Source: Cognatilysobacter claricitrinus (GTDB lineage: Bacteria > Pseudomonadota > Gammaproteobacteria > Xanthomonadales > Xanthomonadaceae). From it: a stretch of 64,000 nucleotides of DNA. The position numbers and the translations under genes were made by a program. The notes beneath the pieces were generated by a model, which saw nothing but the letters and a program-made list of their open reading frames with translations, ran no database searches and was not told where the DNA came from. Below, piece after piece: positions 53,453 to 63,005 of this stretch; position 1 is the first letter of the stretch, and every line of letters begins with the position of its first letter. The stretch covers positions 434,001 to 498,000 of the forward strand of contig NZ_BAAFZV010000002.1 of the NCBI RefSeq assembly GCF_045866565.1, read 5' to 3'.

Positions 53453-53977
53453 ATGGATCTGCGCGACGACCGCCGCGCCGCGGCCCCCGACCGCGACGAG
53501 AACATCCAGAAGCTTCGTGATCTGGCCAAGGGCCTGCATGTCGCGATGCTCACCACGCAGGGCGACGACGGACGACTGTTCAGTCGCCCGCTCGGCGTTG
53601 CCGAAGTCGAGTTCGATGGCGATCTGTGGTTCGCGACGGGCTACGACAGCGAGAAGGTGCGCGAGATCGAAAGCAATCCGCAGGTCAACGTCGCATTCGC
53701 GTCGAGCGACAACGGCACCTACATCTCGATCTGCGGCCGTGCCGTCGCGACGCGCGACCGCGCCGACATCGAGCGCCACTGGAAGGCGTACATGGCGCCG
53801 TATTTCGACGGCGGCAAGGACGACCCGAATCTCTGCCTGATCCGTGTCGAAGCCGAGAGCGCCGAGTACTGGGACGGCCCCGGCACGATCGCGGGCAAGG
53901 CGCTGCATTTCCTGCTCACCGCGGTGACGAACGATCCGGGCTCGCTTACCGATAACCAGCGGATGAACCTGCAGTAG
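53453..53977 (+). CDS. PPOX/flavin-binding split-barrel protein (general stress protein 26-like)
   Basis: 174 residues from ATG 53453. The split-barrel reads VAMLTTQGDDGRLFSRPLGVAEVEFDGDLWFATGYDSEKVREIESNPQVNVAFAS, as in pyridoxamine-5'-phosphate-oxidase-like and GSP26 proteins that bind FMN or F420. AYMAPYFDGGKDDPNLCLIRVEAESAEYWDGP follows, the usual C-terminal motif. Substrate unknown; implicated in stress responses in Bacillus. Confidence 0.93.
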   Translation: MDLRDDRRAAAPDRDENIQKLRDLAKGLHVAMLTTQGDDGRLFSRPLGVAEVEFDGDLWFATGYDSEKVREIESNPQVNVAFASSDNGTYISICGRAVATRDRADIERHWKAYMAPYFDGGKDDPNLCLIRVEAESAEYWDGPGTIAGKALHFLLTAVTNDPGSLTDNQRMNLQ

Positions 53978-54123
53978 TCACCATCGGGCAGCGCGTCCCC
54001 ATGGGCGCGCTGCGTTCGGGGATCAGGAACTCGGCGTGGACTGCGCGTCCCGATACATGATCAACGTCGGCGGCCTACGCCGCGCCGGTCGTCAACGCGC
54101 AGCAGGCGCAACGCCGCCTTGCT

Positions 54124-56202
54124 TCAGCGATCGCGTCGCGGAAAGCCACCGCGGCCACCACGCGGCGGCCCGCCATCGCCACGACCGCCACGCGGTGGAC
54201 CACCCGCATCGCGTCCGCCGCGCGGGCCCTCGTCGCGTCGGATCTTCAGCTGCTGGCCGGCGACGCGCACGCGCTTGAGGTGTTCCATCGTCTCGTTCGG
54301 CATGCCGCCGGGAAGATCGATCAGCGTGAAGTTGTCGCGGATGTCGATGCGGCCGATGAAGCGACTCTCGAGATCCGCTTCGTTCGCGATCGCGCCGACG
54401 ATGTTGCCCGGCTTGACGCCGTGCACGTGGCCGACCTCGATGCGGAACGTTTCCATGCCCGGATCGGGGCCGCGCTGGGGGCGCTCGTGGCGCGGCGCGC
54501 TGTCGAACTGGCGTTCGGCGTCGTTGTGCACGCGCGGTTCGCGCTCGAAACGCGGGCCACGCGATTCGAAATCGCTCGTCGGACGCGCGGGACGATCGGT
54601 GTCGTGGTCGCGACGCGGCGGGCGGGCGTCATCGCCCATCGGACCACGCTCGATGCGCGGCGGCGCGTCATCGCGCTCGAAACGTGCGGGGCGCTCGGCT
54701 GGCGAAGGCGTGCGATCGCCGTAAGGCTTGCCGTCACGATCCTGCCGCGGTGCACGGTCGTTCCGCTCGAAGCGCGCCGGGCGCTCGGGACGCGCGTCGC
54801 GATCGAAACGCGGCGCTCGGTCGCGATCGTTGGCGCGTTCGCGCTGCTGCGCGGCGAGCAGCGGGTCGTGTCCGGTCGGCATCAGCAGCGGCGACTCGCC
54901 CTGCAGCAGGTGCGCGAGCGCGGCGGCGATTTCCACCGCCGGCACGTTGCGTTCGTTCTCGAAGCGCTCGACCAGATCGCGATACATCGGCAGGTCCGAC
55001 GATTCCAGCGCATCCGAAATGCGACCCAGGAACTTGTCGACGCGACGCGCGTTCACCGACTCGATGCTCGGCGGCTCCATCGGTTCGATCGGCTGGCGCG
55101 TCGCACGCTCGATGGCACGCAGCATGCCGCGCTCGCGCGGCGTCACGAACAGGATCGCTTCGCCGGTGCGGCCCGCGCGACCCGTGCGACCGATCCGGTG
55201 CACGTAGCTTTCGGTGTCGTACGGGATGTCGTAGTTCAACACGTGGCTGATGCGGTCGACGTCGAGGCCGCGCGCAGCGACGTCCGTCGCGACCAGCACG
55301 TCGATGCGACCGTCCTTGAGCTGCTGCACGATCTTCTCGCGCTGCGCCTGCTGCACGTCGCCATTGAGCGCCGCGGCGGCGATGCCACGCGCCGACAACT
55401 TGCCCGCAAGCTCCTCGGTCGCGAGCTTGGTGCGCGCGAACACGATCATCGCGTCGTAGGTTTCGGCTTCGAGCACGCGGGTGATGGCGTCGAGCTTGTG
55501 GTGGCCGCTGACCGACACGAAACGCTGGCGGATGTTCGCCGCGGTGGTCGTCGTCGACTTGATGGCGATCTCGACCGGATCCTTCAGGTGCGTCTGCGCG
55601 ATGCGGCGGATCGGCGGCGGCATGGTCGCCGAGAACAGCGCGACCTGGCGCGTCGGCGGCGTGGCGTCGAGCACGGCCTGCACGTCGTCGATGAAGCCCA
55701 TGCGCAGCATTTCGTCCGCTTCGTCGAGCACGAGCATGCGCAGTTCGGACAGGTCGAGCGTGCCGCGCTTCATGTGGTCGATCACGCGGCCCGGCGTGCC
55801 GACGACGACGTGCACGCCGCGCTTGAGAGCGCTGAGCTGCGGCGCATAGCCCTGGCCGCCGTAGATCGGCAGCACCTGGAATTTCGGCAGGTAGGTCGCG
55901 TACTTCTGGAACGCCTCCGCGACCTGGATCGCGAGCTCGCGCGTCGGCGCCAGCACCAGCGCCTGCGGCTTGGCGCGCGCGGGGTCGATGCGCGCGAGAA
56001 CCGGCAGCGCGAACGCAGCGGTCTTGCCGGTGCCGGTCTGCGCCTGGCCGATGACGTCGCGGCCCGCAAGCAGCGGCGGGATGGTCGCGGCCTGGATGGG
56101 CGAGGGGGTTTCGTAGCCGACATCGGCCAGCGCGCGAAGCAGCGGCGCGCCGAGTTCGAGGTCGCTGAAATTGGGGGTTACGGGTTCGTTTTCGGCGCTC
56201 AT
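54124..56202 (-). CDS. DEAD-box RNA helicase (DeaD/CsdA-like) with Arg/Asp-rich insert and DbpA-type RNA-binding domain
   Basis: 692 residues. Motifs AQTGTGKT, PTRELA, TPGR, DEAD (VLDEADEM), SAT and HRIGRTGRAG lie in residues 1-350. About 450-590 are a highly charged, disordered region (RDARPERPARFER, RFDRDARPE). The RNA-binding domain follows at about 590-660 (RIEVGHVHGVKPGNIVGAIANEADL) and an RGG-like tail ends the protein. This is the cold-shock/DeaD type, unwinding structured RNA and rRNA. The 5' region is divergent to selO. Confidence 0.95.
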   Translation of the reverse strand: MSAENEPVTPNFSDLELGAPLLRALADVGYETPSPIQAATIPPLLAGRDVIGQAQTGTGKTAAFALPVLARIDPARAKPQALVLAPTRELAIQVAEAFQKYATYLPKFQVLPIYGGQGYAPQLSALKRGVHVVVGTPGRVIDHMKRGTLDLSELRMLVLDEADEMLRMGFIDDVQAVLDATPPTRQVALFSATMPPPIRRIAQTHLKDPVEIAIKSTTTTAANIRQRFVSVSGHHKLDAITRVLEAETYDAMIVFARTKLATEELAGKLSARGIAAAALNGDVQQAQREKIVQQLKDGRIDVLVATDVAARGLDVDRISHVLNYDIPYDTESYVHRIGRTGRAGRTGEAILFVTPRERGMLRAIERATRQPIEPMEPPSIESVNARRVDKFLGRISDALESSDLPMYRDLVERFENERNVPAVEIAAALAHLLQGESPLLMPTGHDPLLAAQQRERANDRDRAPRFDRDARPERPARFERNDRAPRQDRDGKPYGDRTPSPAERPARFERDDAPPRIERGPMGDDARPPRRDHDTDRPARPTSDFESRGPRFEREPRVHNDAERQFDSAPRHERPQRGPDPGMETFRIEVGHVHGVKPGNIVGAIANEADLESRFIGRIDIRDNFTLIDLPGGMPNETMEHLKRVRVAGQQLKIRRDEGPRGGRDAGGPPRGGRGDGGPPRGGRGGFPRRDR

Positions 56203-56390
56203 GGCAGCGGGAACGTCAGCGCCGGGCGGGCCGGTCGGGGGCGGCAGTCTACCCGTACGCGCGCGTGCGGGCCGTCGCGGCGGGCCGTAAACGCCTTATG
56301 CGACGTGCCGCGGCGTCGCATCGCGTACGGCGCCGGACCGCTACGATGCCGCTCCCACGCGCCCAGGCGCGCCTGCCTTTACGGCCGCCG

Positions 56391-57950
56391 ATGAGCCTGA
56401 CCGACCTCCATTTCGACAACCGCTTCGTCCGCGAGCTGCCCGGTGATCCGTCGGATGCCAATGTCGTCCGCCAGGTACACGGCGCCGCGTGGTCGCGCGT
56501 CGAGCCCACGCCGGTTGCCGCGCCGCGCGTGCTCGCGGTGTCGCGCGAGATGCTCGCGACGCTCGGGTTCGACGATTCGGACGCCGCGTCGCCGGACTTC
56601 GCCAGGATCTTCGGCGGCAATGCAGTGCTGAGCGGCATGCAGCCGTACGCGTCGAATTACGGCGGCCACCAGTTCGGCCATTGGGCGGGCCAGCTGGGCG
56701 ACGGCCGCGCCATCGCGCTGGGCGAGGTCATCAATGCGCGCGGCGAGCGTTGGGAGCTGCAACTGAAGGGCGCCGGGCCGACGCCGTACTCGCGCACCGC
56801 AGACGGCCGCGCCGTGCTGCGCTCGTCGGTGCGTGAATTCCTGTGCAGCGAGGCCATGCACCACCTCGGCGTGCCGACCACGCGCGCGCTCAGCCTGGTC
56901 GCGACCGGCGATGACGTGGTGCGCGACATGTTCTACGACGGCCACGCAGCGCCGGAGCCCGGCGCCATCGTCTGCCGCGTCGCCCCGTCGTTCATCCGCT
57001 TCGGGCATTTCGAACTGCCGGCGTCGCGTGGCGACGTGCCGCTGCTGCGCATGCTCGTGGACTTCTGCATCCGTCGCGACTATCCCCACCTGGACGCTGC
57101 GTCCCCGAACGTCGTCGGCGAATGGTTCGGCGAAATCTGCGAGCGCACGGCGGTGATGGTCGGCCACTGGATGCGCGTCGGCTTCGTCCATGGCGTGATG
57201 AACACCGACAACATGTCGATCCTCGGCCTCACCATCGACTACGGCCCGTACGGCTGGATCGACGACTACGACCCCGACTGGACGCCCAACACGACCGACG
57301 CGCAACGCCGTCGCTACCGCTTCGGCCAGCAGGCAGCCGTGGCGTACTGGAACCTCGGCCGGCTGGCTGGCGCGCTCGCGCAACTCGGAGGCGACGTCGA
57401 GCCGTTGCAGGCGGGGCTCGCGCGGTTCGTCGAGGCGTACGAAAAGACCGAGCGCGACAACGCGCTGGCGAAGCTCGGCCTCGGCGAATACCGCGACGGC
57501 GACGTCGAACTCCTCGCATCGCTGCAGCACTGGATGCACGGGCACGAAGTCGACATGACGCTGTTCTTCCGCGCGCTCATCGACATCGACCCGGCGTCGC
57601 CGGATACCACGCCACTGGCGACGGCGTACTACAACGACGAAAAGCGCGACGCCGGCCAGCCCGCGCTGCTGGAGTGGTTTTCGCGCTACGCGGCGCGCGT
57701 TGCGGACGTCGACCCCACCACACGGCGCGCGCAGATGCGCCGCGCGAATCCGCGCTACGTGCTGCGCAACTACCTGGCCCAACAGGCGATCGATCGCGCG
57801 GCGGCGGGCGATGAATCCGGCATCCACGAGCTGCTGGACGTGCTGCGCCGGCCGTACGACGACCAGCCCGGCCGCGACGAATACGCGCAACGCCGGCCCG
57901 ACTGGGCGCGTCACAAGGCCGGTTGCTCGATGCTGTCGTGCAGCTCATAA
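56391..57950 (+). CDS. selO: Protein adenylyltransferase SelO (YdiU)
   Basis: 519 residues from ATG 56391 (an in-frame ATG at 56346 is possible). Pseudokinase fold with GGHQFGHWAGQLGDGRAIALGEV, LQLKGAGPTPYSRTADGRAVLRSSVREFL, GVMNTDNMSILGLTIDYGPYGWIDDYD and a C-terminal Cys before two Ser, CSMLSCSS, at the place of the selenocysteine of animal SelO. SelO AMPylates Ser/Thr/Tyr in redox proteins. The gene sits with other redox genes. Confidence 0.95.
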   Translation: MSLTDLHFDNRFVRELPGDPSDANVVRQVHGAAWSRVEPTPVAAPRVLAVSREMLATLGFDDSDAASPDFARIFGGNAVLSGMQPYASNYGGHQFGHWAGQLGDGRAIALGEVINARGERWELQLKGAGPTPYSRTADGRAVLRSSVREFLCSEAMHHLGVPTTRALSLVATGDDVVRDMFYDGHAAPEPGAIVCRVAPSFIRFGHFELPASRGDVPLLRMLVDFCIRRDYPHLDAASPNVVGEWFGEICERTAVMVGHWMRVGFVHGVMNTDNMSILGLTIDYGPYGWIDDYDPDWTPNTTDAQRRRYRFGQQAAVAYWNLGRLAGALAQLGGDVEPLQAGLARFVEAYEKTERDNALAKLGLGEYRDGDVELLASLQHWMHGHEVDMTLFFRALIDIDPASPDTTPLATAYYNDEKRDAGQPALLEWFSRYAARVADVDPTTRRAQMRRANPRYVLRNYLAQQAIDRAAAGDESGIHELLDVLRRPYDDQPGRDEYAQRRPDWARHKAGCSMLSCSS

Positions 57951-57987
57951 CGGCAGGCGAGCGGCCTGCGCCGCGTAGAATGCCGCG

Positions 57988-59868
57988 ATGCCCCTGATCA
58001 CTCTCCAGTCCGTCGACTTCAGCGTCGGCGGCCCGCTGCTGCTCGACCACGTCGACCTGTCCATCGAACCCGGCGAGCGCATCGCCGTCATCGGTCGTAA
58101 TGGCGCCGGCAAGTCCACGCTGCTGAAACTCATCTCGCGCGACCTGCACGCCGACGACGGCGAGGTGCGCTACGAGGATGGCGTGCGCGTCGCGCGGCTC
58201 GAGCAGGAAGTACCCATCGACACGGCGGGCGACGTGTTCGACGTCGTCGCGGGCGGCCTGGGCGAGCAGGGTGCGTTGCTTGCGCGCTTCCATCATCTGA
58301 GCCATGCCGAGCACATCGACGCCAACGCGCTGGCCGAAGTGCAGTCGCGCATCGAGGAGCTCGGCGCGTGGTCGCTCGACCAGCGCGTCACCGAAACGCT
58401 GACGCGTCTTTCGCTGGATGGCGACCTGCCGTTCGCGGGCCTGTCGGGCGGCATGCGCCGCCGCGTGATGCTCGCGCGGTCGCTCGTGTCGTCGCCCGAC
58501 GTGTTGCTGCTCGACGAGCCGACCAACCATCTCGACATCGAATCCATCGACTGGCTGGAAGGATTCCTGAAGTCGTGGCGCGGCACGCTGATCTTCATTA
58601 CCCACGACCGGCGCTTCATGCGTTCGCTGGCGACGCGCATCGTCGAAATCGATCGCGGCTCGCTGACGAGCTGGCCCGGCGACTGGGACAACTACCTGCG
58701 CCGCCGTGAGGAACGCCTGCATGCCGAAGCGCAGGAGAACGCGCGCTTCGACAAGTTGCTGGCGCAGGAGGAAGTGTGGATCCGGCAGGGCATCAAAGCG
58801 CGCCGTACGCGTGACGAAGGCCGCGTGCGACGTTTGAAGGCGATGCGTGACGAACGCGCGCAGCGTCGCGACCTGACCGGCAAGGTGCGCATGGAAGCCG
58901 CGCAGGGCGATGCGTCGGGCAAGAAGGTGATCGAGGCGAAGGACGTTTCGGTGTCGCTCGGCGGCCGCATGATCCTGCGCGACGTGTCGACGACCATCAT
59001 GCGCGGCGACCGCATCGGCCTGATCGGCCCGAACGGCAGCGGCAAGACCACGCTGCTCAAGACGCTGCTGGGCGAGCTCAAGCCCGACACCGGCGAAGTG
59101 CGCGAAGGCAGCAACCTGCAGATCGCGTACTTCGACCAGTACCGCGCCACGCTGCGCGAGGACTGGAACGCGATCGAAAACGTTGCGGAAGGCCGCGAGT
59201 TCGTCGAGTTCAACGGCAAGCGCAAACACATCATCGGCTACCTGCAGGATTTCCTGTTCACCCCGGAGCGCGCGCGCGCGCCGATTACCCGGCTGTCGGG
59301 CGGCGAGCGCAACCGCCTGCTGCTCGCGCGCCTTTTCGCGCAGCCGTCCAACCTGCTGGTGATGGACGAACCGACCAACGACCTCGACGTCGAAACCCTG
59401 GAGCTGCTCGAGGAACTGCTCGGCGACTACGCGGGCACGCTGCTACTCGTGAGCCACGACCGTGACTTCCTGGACAACGTCGTCACCTCGACGCTGGTGA
59501 TGGAAGGCGACGGACAGGTCGGCGACTACGTCGGCGGCTACACCGACTGGCTGCGCCAGCGACCAGTCGCGAACGCCAGGTCGACGAAGGCGGAGCCGCC
59601 ACGAACCGCCGCCGCATCCGCGCCGACCACGCCCGCGCCCGCGCCGGCCAGGCGCAAGCTGAGTTTCAAGGAGACCCGCGAGCTCGAAGCGCTGCCCGCA
59701 CGCATCGAGGCATTGGAAGGCGAAGTGGCGCGCCTGACCGACGCGCTGTCCGAGCCGTCGTTCTACACGCGCGACGCGGCGGCGATCACGGCGCACAATG
59801 CGGACATCGCACGCGTGCAGGCGGAACTCGATACCGCCTACGCACGCTGGTCCGAACTCGACGGCTGA
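57988..59868 (+). CDS. uup: ABC-F ATPase Uup
   Basis: 626 residues, two ATPase domains: first with GRNGAGKST, LSGGMRRR and DEPTNHLD; second with GPNGSGKTT, LSGGERNR and DEPTNDLD. Between them are the linker arm and after them a C-terminal coiled coil (LSFKETRELEALPARIEALEGEVARLTDALSEPSFYTRDAAAI) that binds DNA in Uup. It acts on ribosomes and stabilises repeats against deletion. A small membrane-anchored protein gene follows 9 bases later. Confidence 0.95.
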   Translation: MPLITLQSVDFSVGGPLLLDHVDLSIEPGERIAVIGRNGAGKSTLLKLISRDLHADDGEVRYEDGVRVARLEQEVPIDTAGDVFDVVAGGLGEQGALLARFHHLSHAEHIDANALAEVQSRIEELGAWSLDQRVTETLTRLSLDGDLPFAGLSGGMRRRVMLARSLVSSPDVLLLDEPTNHLDIESIDWLEGFLKSWRGTLIFITHDRRFMRSLATRIVEIDRGSLTSWPGDWDNYLRRREERLHAEAQENARFDKLLAQEEVWIRQGIKARRTRDEGRVRRLKAMRDERAQRRDLTGKVRMEAAQGDASGKKVIEAKDVSVSLGGRMILRDVSTTIMRGDRIGLIGPNGSGKTTLLKTLLGELKPDTGEVREGSNLQIAYFDQYRATLREDWNAIENVAEGREFVEFNGKRKHIIGYLQDFLFTPERARAPITRLSGGERNRLLLARLFAQPSNLLVMDEPTNDLDVETLELLEELLGDYAGTLLLVSHDRDFLDNVVTSTLVMEGDGQVGDYVGGYTDWLRQRPVANARSTKAEPPRTAAASAPTTPAPAPARRKLSFKETRELEALPARIEALEGEVARLTDALSEPSFYTRDAAAITAHNADIARVQAELDTAYARWSELDG

Positions 59869-59877
59869 GGAGTCGCC

Positions 59878-60402
59878 ATGCGCAAGTGGTGGGTGTCGAT
59901 CGTTGTCGTACTCGCCCTGGCGCTGGGCACGTATTGGGCGCTGCAGGCCAAGCATCGCCACGACCAGGCAGCGTTCGTCGCGTCGCAGCGCGCGCAGGCC
60001 GGGAAGGTCGCGGTCAACGTCGACGCCGGGGAACGCGTGCTCGCGGCGCGGATCGCAGGCGAGCGCATGCAGCGCGTCGCATTGGCGGATGCCGACGTCG
60101 TGCTTGTCCACACGCTGTCCGCGTCACGCTCGCCCGACCATCGCGCGCACGCGCTGCTGACGGTGCAGGGGAAGGACGGCATGGTCAGCCTGCCGTACTA
60201 CGGCATCGACGCATGGCGCGTCGTGCAGCAACTGGTGCCGTTGTTGCCGGGGATGGATGCAGGCGTCGCGGCGACGCAGCTCTCGCGCTTCGAGCGCGAC
60301 GGCGACGTTGCCTGCGTCCTGTGGGCATCGCCCGCGCAGGCCGGCACGCTGGAAAAGGCGGGGAAAGCCGCGGGGCAGTGCAGCGACGAAGCTTCGCGCT
60401 GA
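59878..60402 (+). CDS. Single-pass membrane-anchored hypothetical protein
   Basis: 174 residues starting 9 bases after uup, likely co-transcribed. N-terminal helix MRKWWVSIVVVLALALGTYWALQAK anchors it; the rest is soluble (DADVVLVHTLSASRSPDHRAHALLTVQGKDGMVSLPYYGID). A single Cys pair (VACVLWASP, GQCSDEA) could form a disulfide. Unknown family. Confidence 0.75.
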   Translation: MRKWWVSIVVVLALALGTYWALQAKHRHDQAAFVASQRAQAGKVAVNVDAGERVLAARIAGERMQRVALADADVVLVHTLSASRSPDHRAHALLTVQGKDGMVSLPYYGIDAWRVVQQLVPLLPGMDAGVAATQLSRFERDGDVACVLWASPAQAGTLEKAGKAAGQCSDEASR

Positions 60403-60408
60403 CGAGAC

Positions 60409-60678
60409 TCAGGCTTCGGGCGTGTAGCCCGTCGCGGCGTCCGCGCCACCACCGAACAGGAATTTCTCCATCTGCTCCGCGAGATACGCGCGGTGCTTGG
60501 GATTCATCGGCGATAACCGGTTCTCGTTGATCAGCATCGTCTGGTGCGCCAGCCACGCCGCCCAGGCCTGCTTGCCGACCTGCGCGTAGACGCGACGCCC
60601 CAGCTCGCCGGGCCACGGTACGAAGTCGAGGCCTTCGTCCTCGCGCTTGAGCCACACACAGTCGACGGTACGTGGCAT
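60409..60678 (-). CDS. yggX: Probable Fe(2+)-trafficking protein YggX
   Basis: 89 residues. MPRTVDCVWLKREDEGLDFVPWPGELG with the conserved Cys7 is diagnostic, then WAAWLAHQTMLINENRLSPMNPKHRAYLAEQMEKFLFG. It protects Fe-S clusters in oxidative stress and, as in E. coli, sits next to mutY (one base apart), clearly an operon. Confidence 0.97.
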   Translation of the reverse strand: MPRTVDCVWLKREDEGLDFVPWPGELGRRVYAQVGKQAWAAWLAHQTMLINENRLSPMNPKHRAYLAEQMEKFLFGGGADAATGYTPEA

Positions 60679-60679
60679 G

Positions 60680-61744
60680 TCAGTCCTCGAACAAGCGGTT
60701 GAGCAGGGTGCGGATCGGTGCGGGAATGCCCAGTGATGCGAGGTCTTCGGGCATCACCCACGCGCGTGAACCGTCCTCGGCGACGCGCGACGGCAGTGCT
60801 TCGATGCGATGCAGGCGCGGCCGCAGGGTGAGATGGTAGTGCGAGAACGCATGCGCCACGTCGTCGAGCCACATCACGCTGTGGGCGGACGTCGCATTGG
60901 CTGCGAGCCAGGCGTCCGCGGCGGTCTCGTCCTCGAACTGCGGAAGCGACCAGAGCGTCGCCCAGACGCCGGTCGGATCGCGTCGCTGCAGCAGCACGCG
61001 GCCGTCGCCGTCTCGCAACACGAGCACCACGGCCCGCCGCCGCGGCAGCGTCTTGGCTGGGCGCGGCGTCGGCAACTCGTCCTGCCGGCCTTCGACGCGC
61101 GCAACGCAGTCGCCTTGCAACGGACAGATCACGCACGCCGGGCGGCGCGAGGTGCACAGCGTCGCGCCGAAATCCATCTGCGCCTGCGTGTAGTCGGCGA
61201 GGCGATCGTCCGGTAGGCCGCGTTCTTCGACGTGCGCCTGCGCGAAACCCCACAGCACGCGTTCGATCCTGGGCGTTCCCGGCCAACCTTCCACGCCGTG
61301 ATAGCGCGCGAGAACGCGCTTGACGTTGCCGTCGAGAATCGCGTGCCGATCGTTCCATGCCTGCGAGGCGATCGCGGCCGCGGTACTGCGGCCGATGCCG
61401 GGCAACGCGGCGAGCGCACCGACATCGCGCGGCAATTCGCCGCCGTGCAAGGCCATGCACATTTTCGCGGCGGCATGCAGGTTGCGCGCCCGCGTGTAGT
61501 AGCCGAGGCCGGACCACAGCGCGAGAACGCGATCGGCCGGCGCATCGGCCAGATCGCGCAGCGTCGGCAATGCGTCGACGAAGCGATGGAAGTACGGGAT
61601 GACCGTCGCGACCTGCGTCTGCTGCAGCATCACCTCCGACAGCCAGACCCGATATGGCGTGCGCGGATGCTGCCAGGGCAGGTCATGGCGGCCGTTGACG
61701 TCGAACCACGCGAGCAGCCGCGCGGCGAAGCCGTCATTCGCCAT
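60680..61744 (-). CDS. mutY: A/G-specific adenine glycosylase MutY
   Basis: 354 residues from ATG 61744 (a GTG at 61765 also fits). HhH-GPD motif LPGIGRSTAAAIAS with the catalytic Asp in LDGNVKRVLAR and Glu in LSEVMLQQTQV; [4Fe-4S] cluster Cys at C-x6-C-x2-C-x5-C (about 192-208); C-terminal Nudix-like domain reading 8-oxoG. It removes A opposite 8-oxoG. Its start overlaps the end of the upstream AsmA-like gene by 11 bases. Confidence 0.97.
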   Translation of the reverse strand: MANDGFAARLLAWFDVNGRHDLPWQHPRTPYRVWLSEVMLQQTQVATVIPYFHRFVDALPTLRDLADAPADRVLALWSGLGYYTRARNLHAAAKMCMALHGGELPRDVGALAALPGIGRSTAAAIASQAWNDRHAILDGNVKRVLARYHGVEGWPGTPRIERVLWGFAQAHVEERGLPDDRLADYTQAQMDFGATLCTSRRPACVICPLQGDCVARVEGRQDELPTPRPAKTLPRRRAVVLVLRDGDGRVLLQRRDPTGVWATLWSLPQFEDETAADAWLAANATSAHSVMWLDDVAHAFSHYHLTLRPRLHRIEALPSRVAEDGSRAWVMPEDLASLGIPAPIRTLLNRLFED

Positions 61745-63005
61745 CAGAGAACTCGACCTCGACACCTTCCATCGTCACGCCCGGCAGATCGAGGCGCGGC
61801 GTGCTGGCATGCCCGTCGAGCGGCGGCAGCGGTGTGCCGGCGCTGGATGCGTCGATCCACTCCAGCACGCGTGGCAGGCGGAAGCGTCCGTCGAAACGTG
61901 TTGCGCCGGACTCCAGTTGCAACGATGTATTGCCCGAGAGATCGGTCGGGCCGTCGTAGGCGAGCTGCATCGGCAGGGGACCGCGCGGACGGCCGATCGG
62001 TGCGGGAAGCTCCGGCCACCCGGACGGCCAGCGCGCGATCGTGCCGGTCAACCGCAGCGCCAGCGTTGATGTCCAGTCGAGCCGGCCCGCGGCGGTGAAG
62101 TCGGGAATCGTGTCGCCCTGCCGCAGCGCCAAACCGAACGGCGCGATGTGCACGCCCTGCGCATACGTCGCGCGCCCGCCGACGCCGAGGCGGAACGGCA
62201 TCGATGCCGACGACGACACGTAGCGCGCGCGTGCGCCCAGCGACATCGCGTCGAGCGCGATGCCGTTGGTGACGGCCGGCACGCCGCGCAGCACGAGATC
62301 GAGCGGCAGCTTCCATTCCGGACGTTCGACCGTGACCGCGCCGGCGACGCCGAGGCCCGCCGGCATTTCCGGTCGGGCGAGCGTGGCGGCGACGTCGAAT
62401 GGAACGCGCGTATCGCCCGCGACCATCCGGCCCTTCAGGGTGGCGCGCACGATCTTTTTCGGCGCGAGACGCGGTACATCCACGGCCAGCGCGTCGACCG
62501 TGAAGCCGTCGCCGATGACGACGCCGTTGCGCACGACGAAGCCATCGGTGAGCGTCGGCGTCGGACGCTGCGGCGAAGGCGGGCGCGTCGCCAGCCAGCG
62601 CTGCGTCGCGCCGATATCGATGCGTGGGTGGTCGAGTTCGATGCGGTGCACGACCATGTCGGCGCCGCGCGATTTCAATGTCGACCACGGCAGCGACAGC
62701 GAGATGCGATCGGCCTGCAGGACAGGCGTGGCGTCGCCATCGCGCTGTGCGGTGACCTCGCGCAGCACCAGCTGCGGCATGTCGCCGAGCGTGTATTCGG
62801 TGACGCCTTTCGCGGTGATGCGCAGCCCGAGCGCGCGGCTCGCCTGGGACAGCACCAGCGACGCGACCTGCCGCGGGCGCGTGGCCCATCGCGCAAGACC
62901 GGCGATCACCACGATCAACACGGTCGCAACGATCAGCCACGTGCGACGACGCGACCGCGGTGGTGCGGCGGGCGGCGTCGGCTCGGCGGACGTGCCGTCC
63001 GTCAT
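61734..63005 (-). CDS. AsmA-like membrane protein, hypothetical
   Basis: 423 residues. One N-terminal membrane helix (TWLIVATVLIVVIAGLARW), then a long periplasmic beta region with the start of an AsmA/TamB-like repeat (LVLSQASRALGLRITAKGVTEYTLGDMPQLVLREVTAQ). The remainder has no clear motif. Shares a four-base ATGA overlap with ftsY and overlaps mutY, so it is in their operon. Probable role in envelope biogenesis is inference. Confidence 0.85.
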   Translation of the reverse strand: MTDGTSAEPTPPAAPPRSRRRTWLIVATVLIVVIAGLARWATRPRQVASLVLSQASRALGLRITAKGVTEYTLGDMPQLVLREVTAQRDGDATPVLQADRISLSLPWSTLKSRGADMVVHRIELDHPRIDIGATQRWLATRPPSPQRPTPTLTDGFVVRNGVVIGDGFTVDALAVDVPRLAPKKIVRATLKGRMVAGDTRVPFDVAATLARPEMPAGLGVAGAVTVERPEWKLPLDLVLRGVPAVTNGIALDAMSLGARARYVSSSASMPFRLGVGGRATYAQGVHIAPFGLALRQGDTIPDFTAAGRLDWTSTLALRLTGTIARWPSGWPELPAPIGRPRGPLPMQLAYDGPTDLSGNTSLQLESGATRFDGRFRLPRVLEWIDASSAGTPLPPLDGHASTPRLDLPGVTMEGVEVEFSDGE

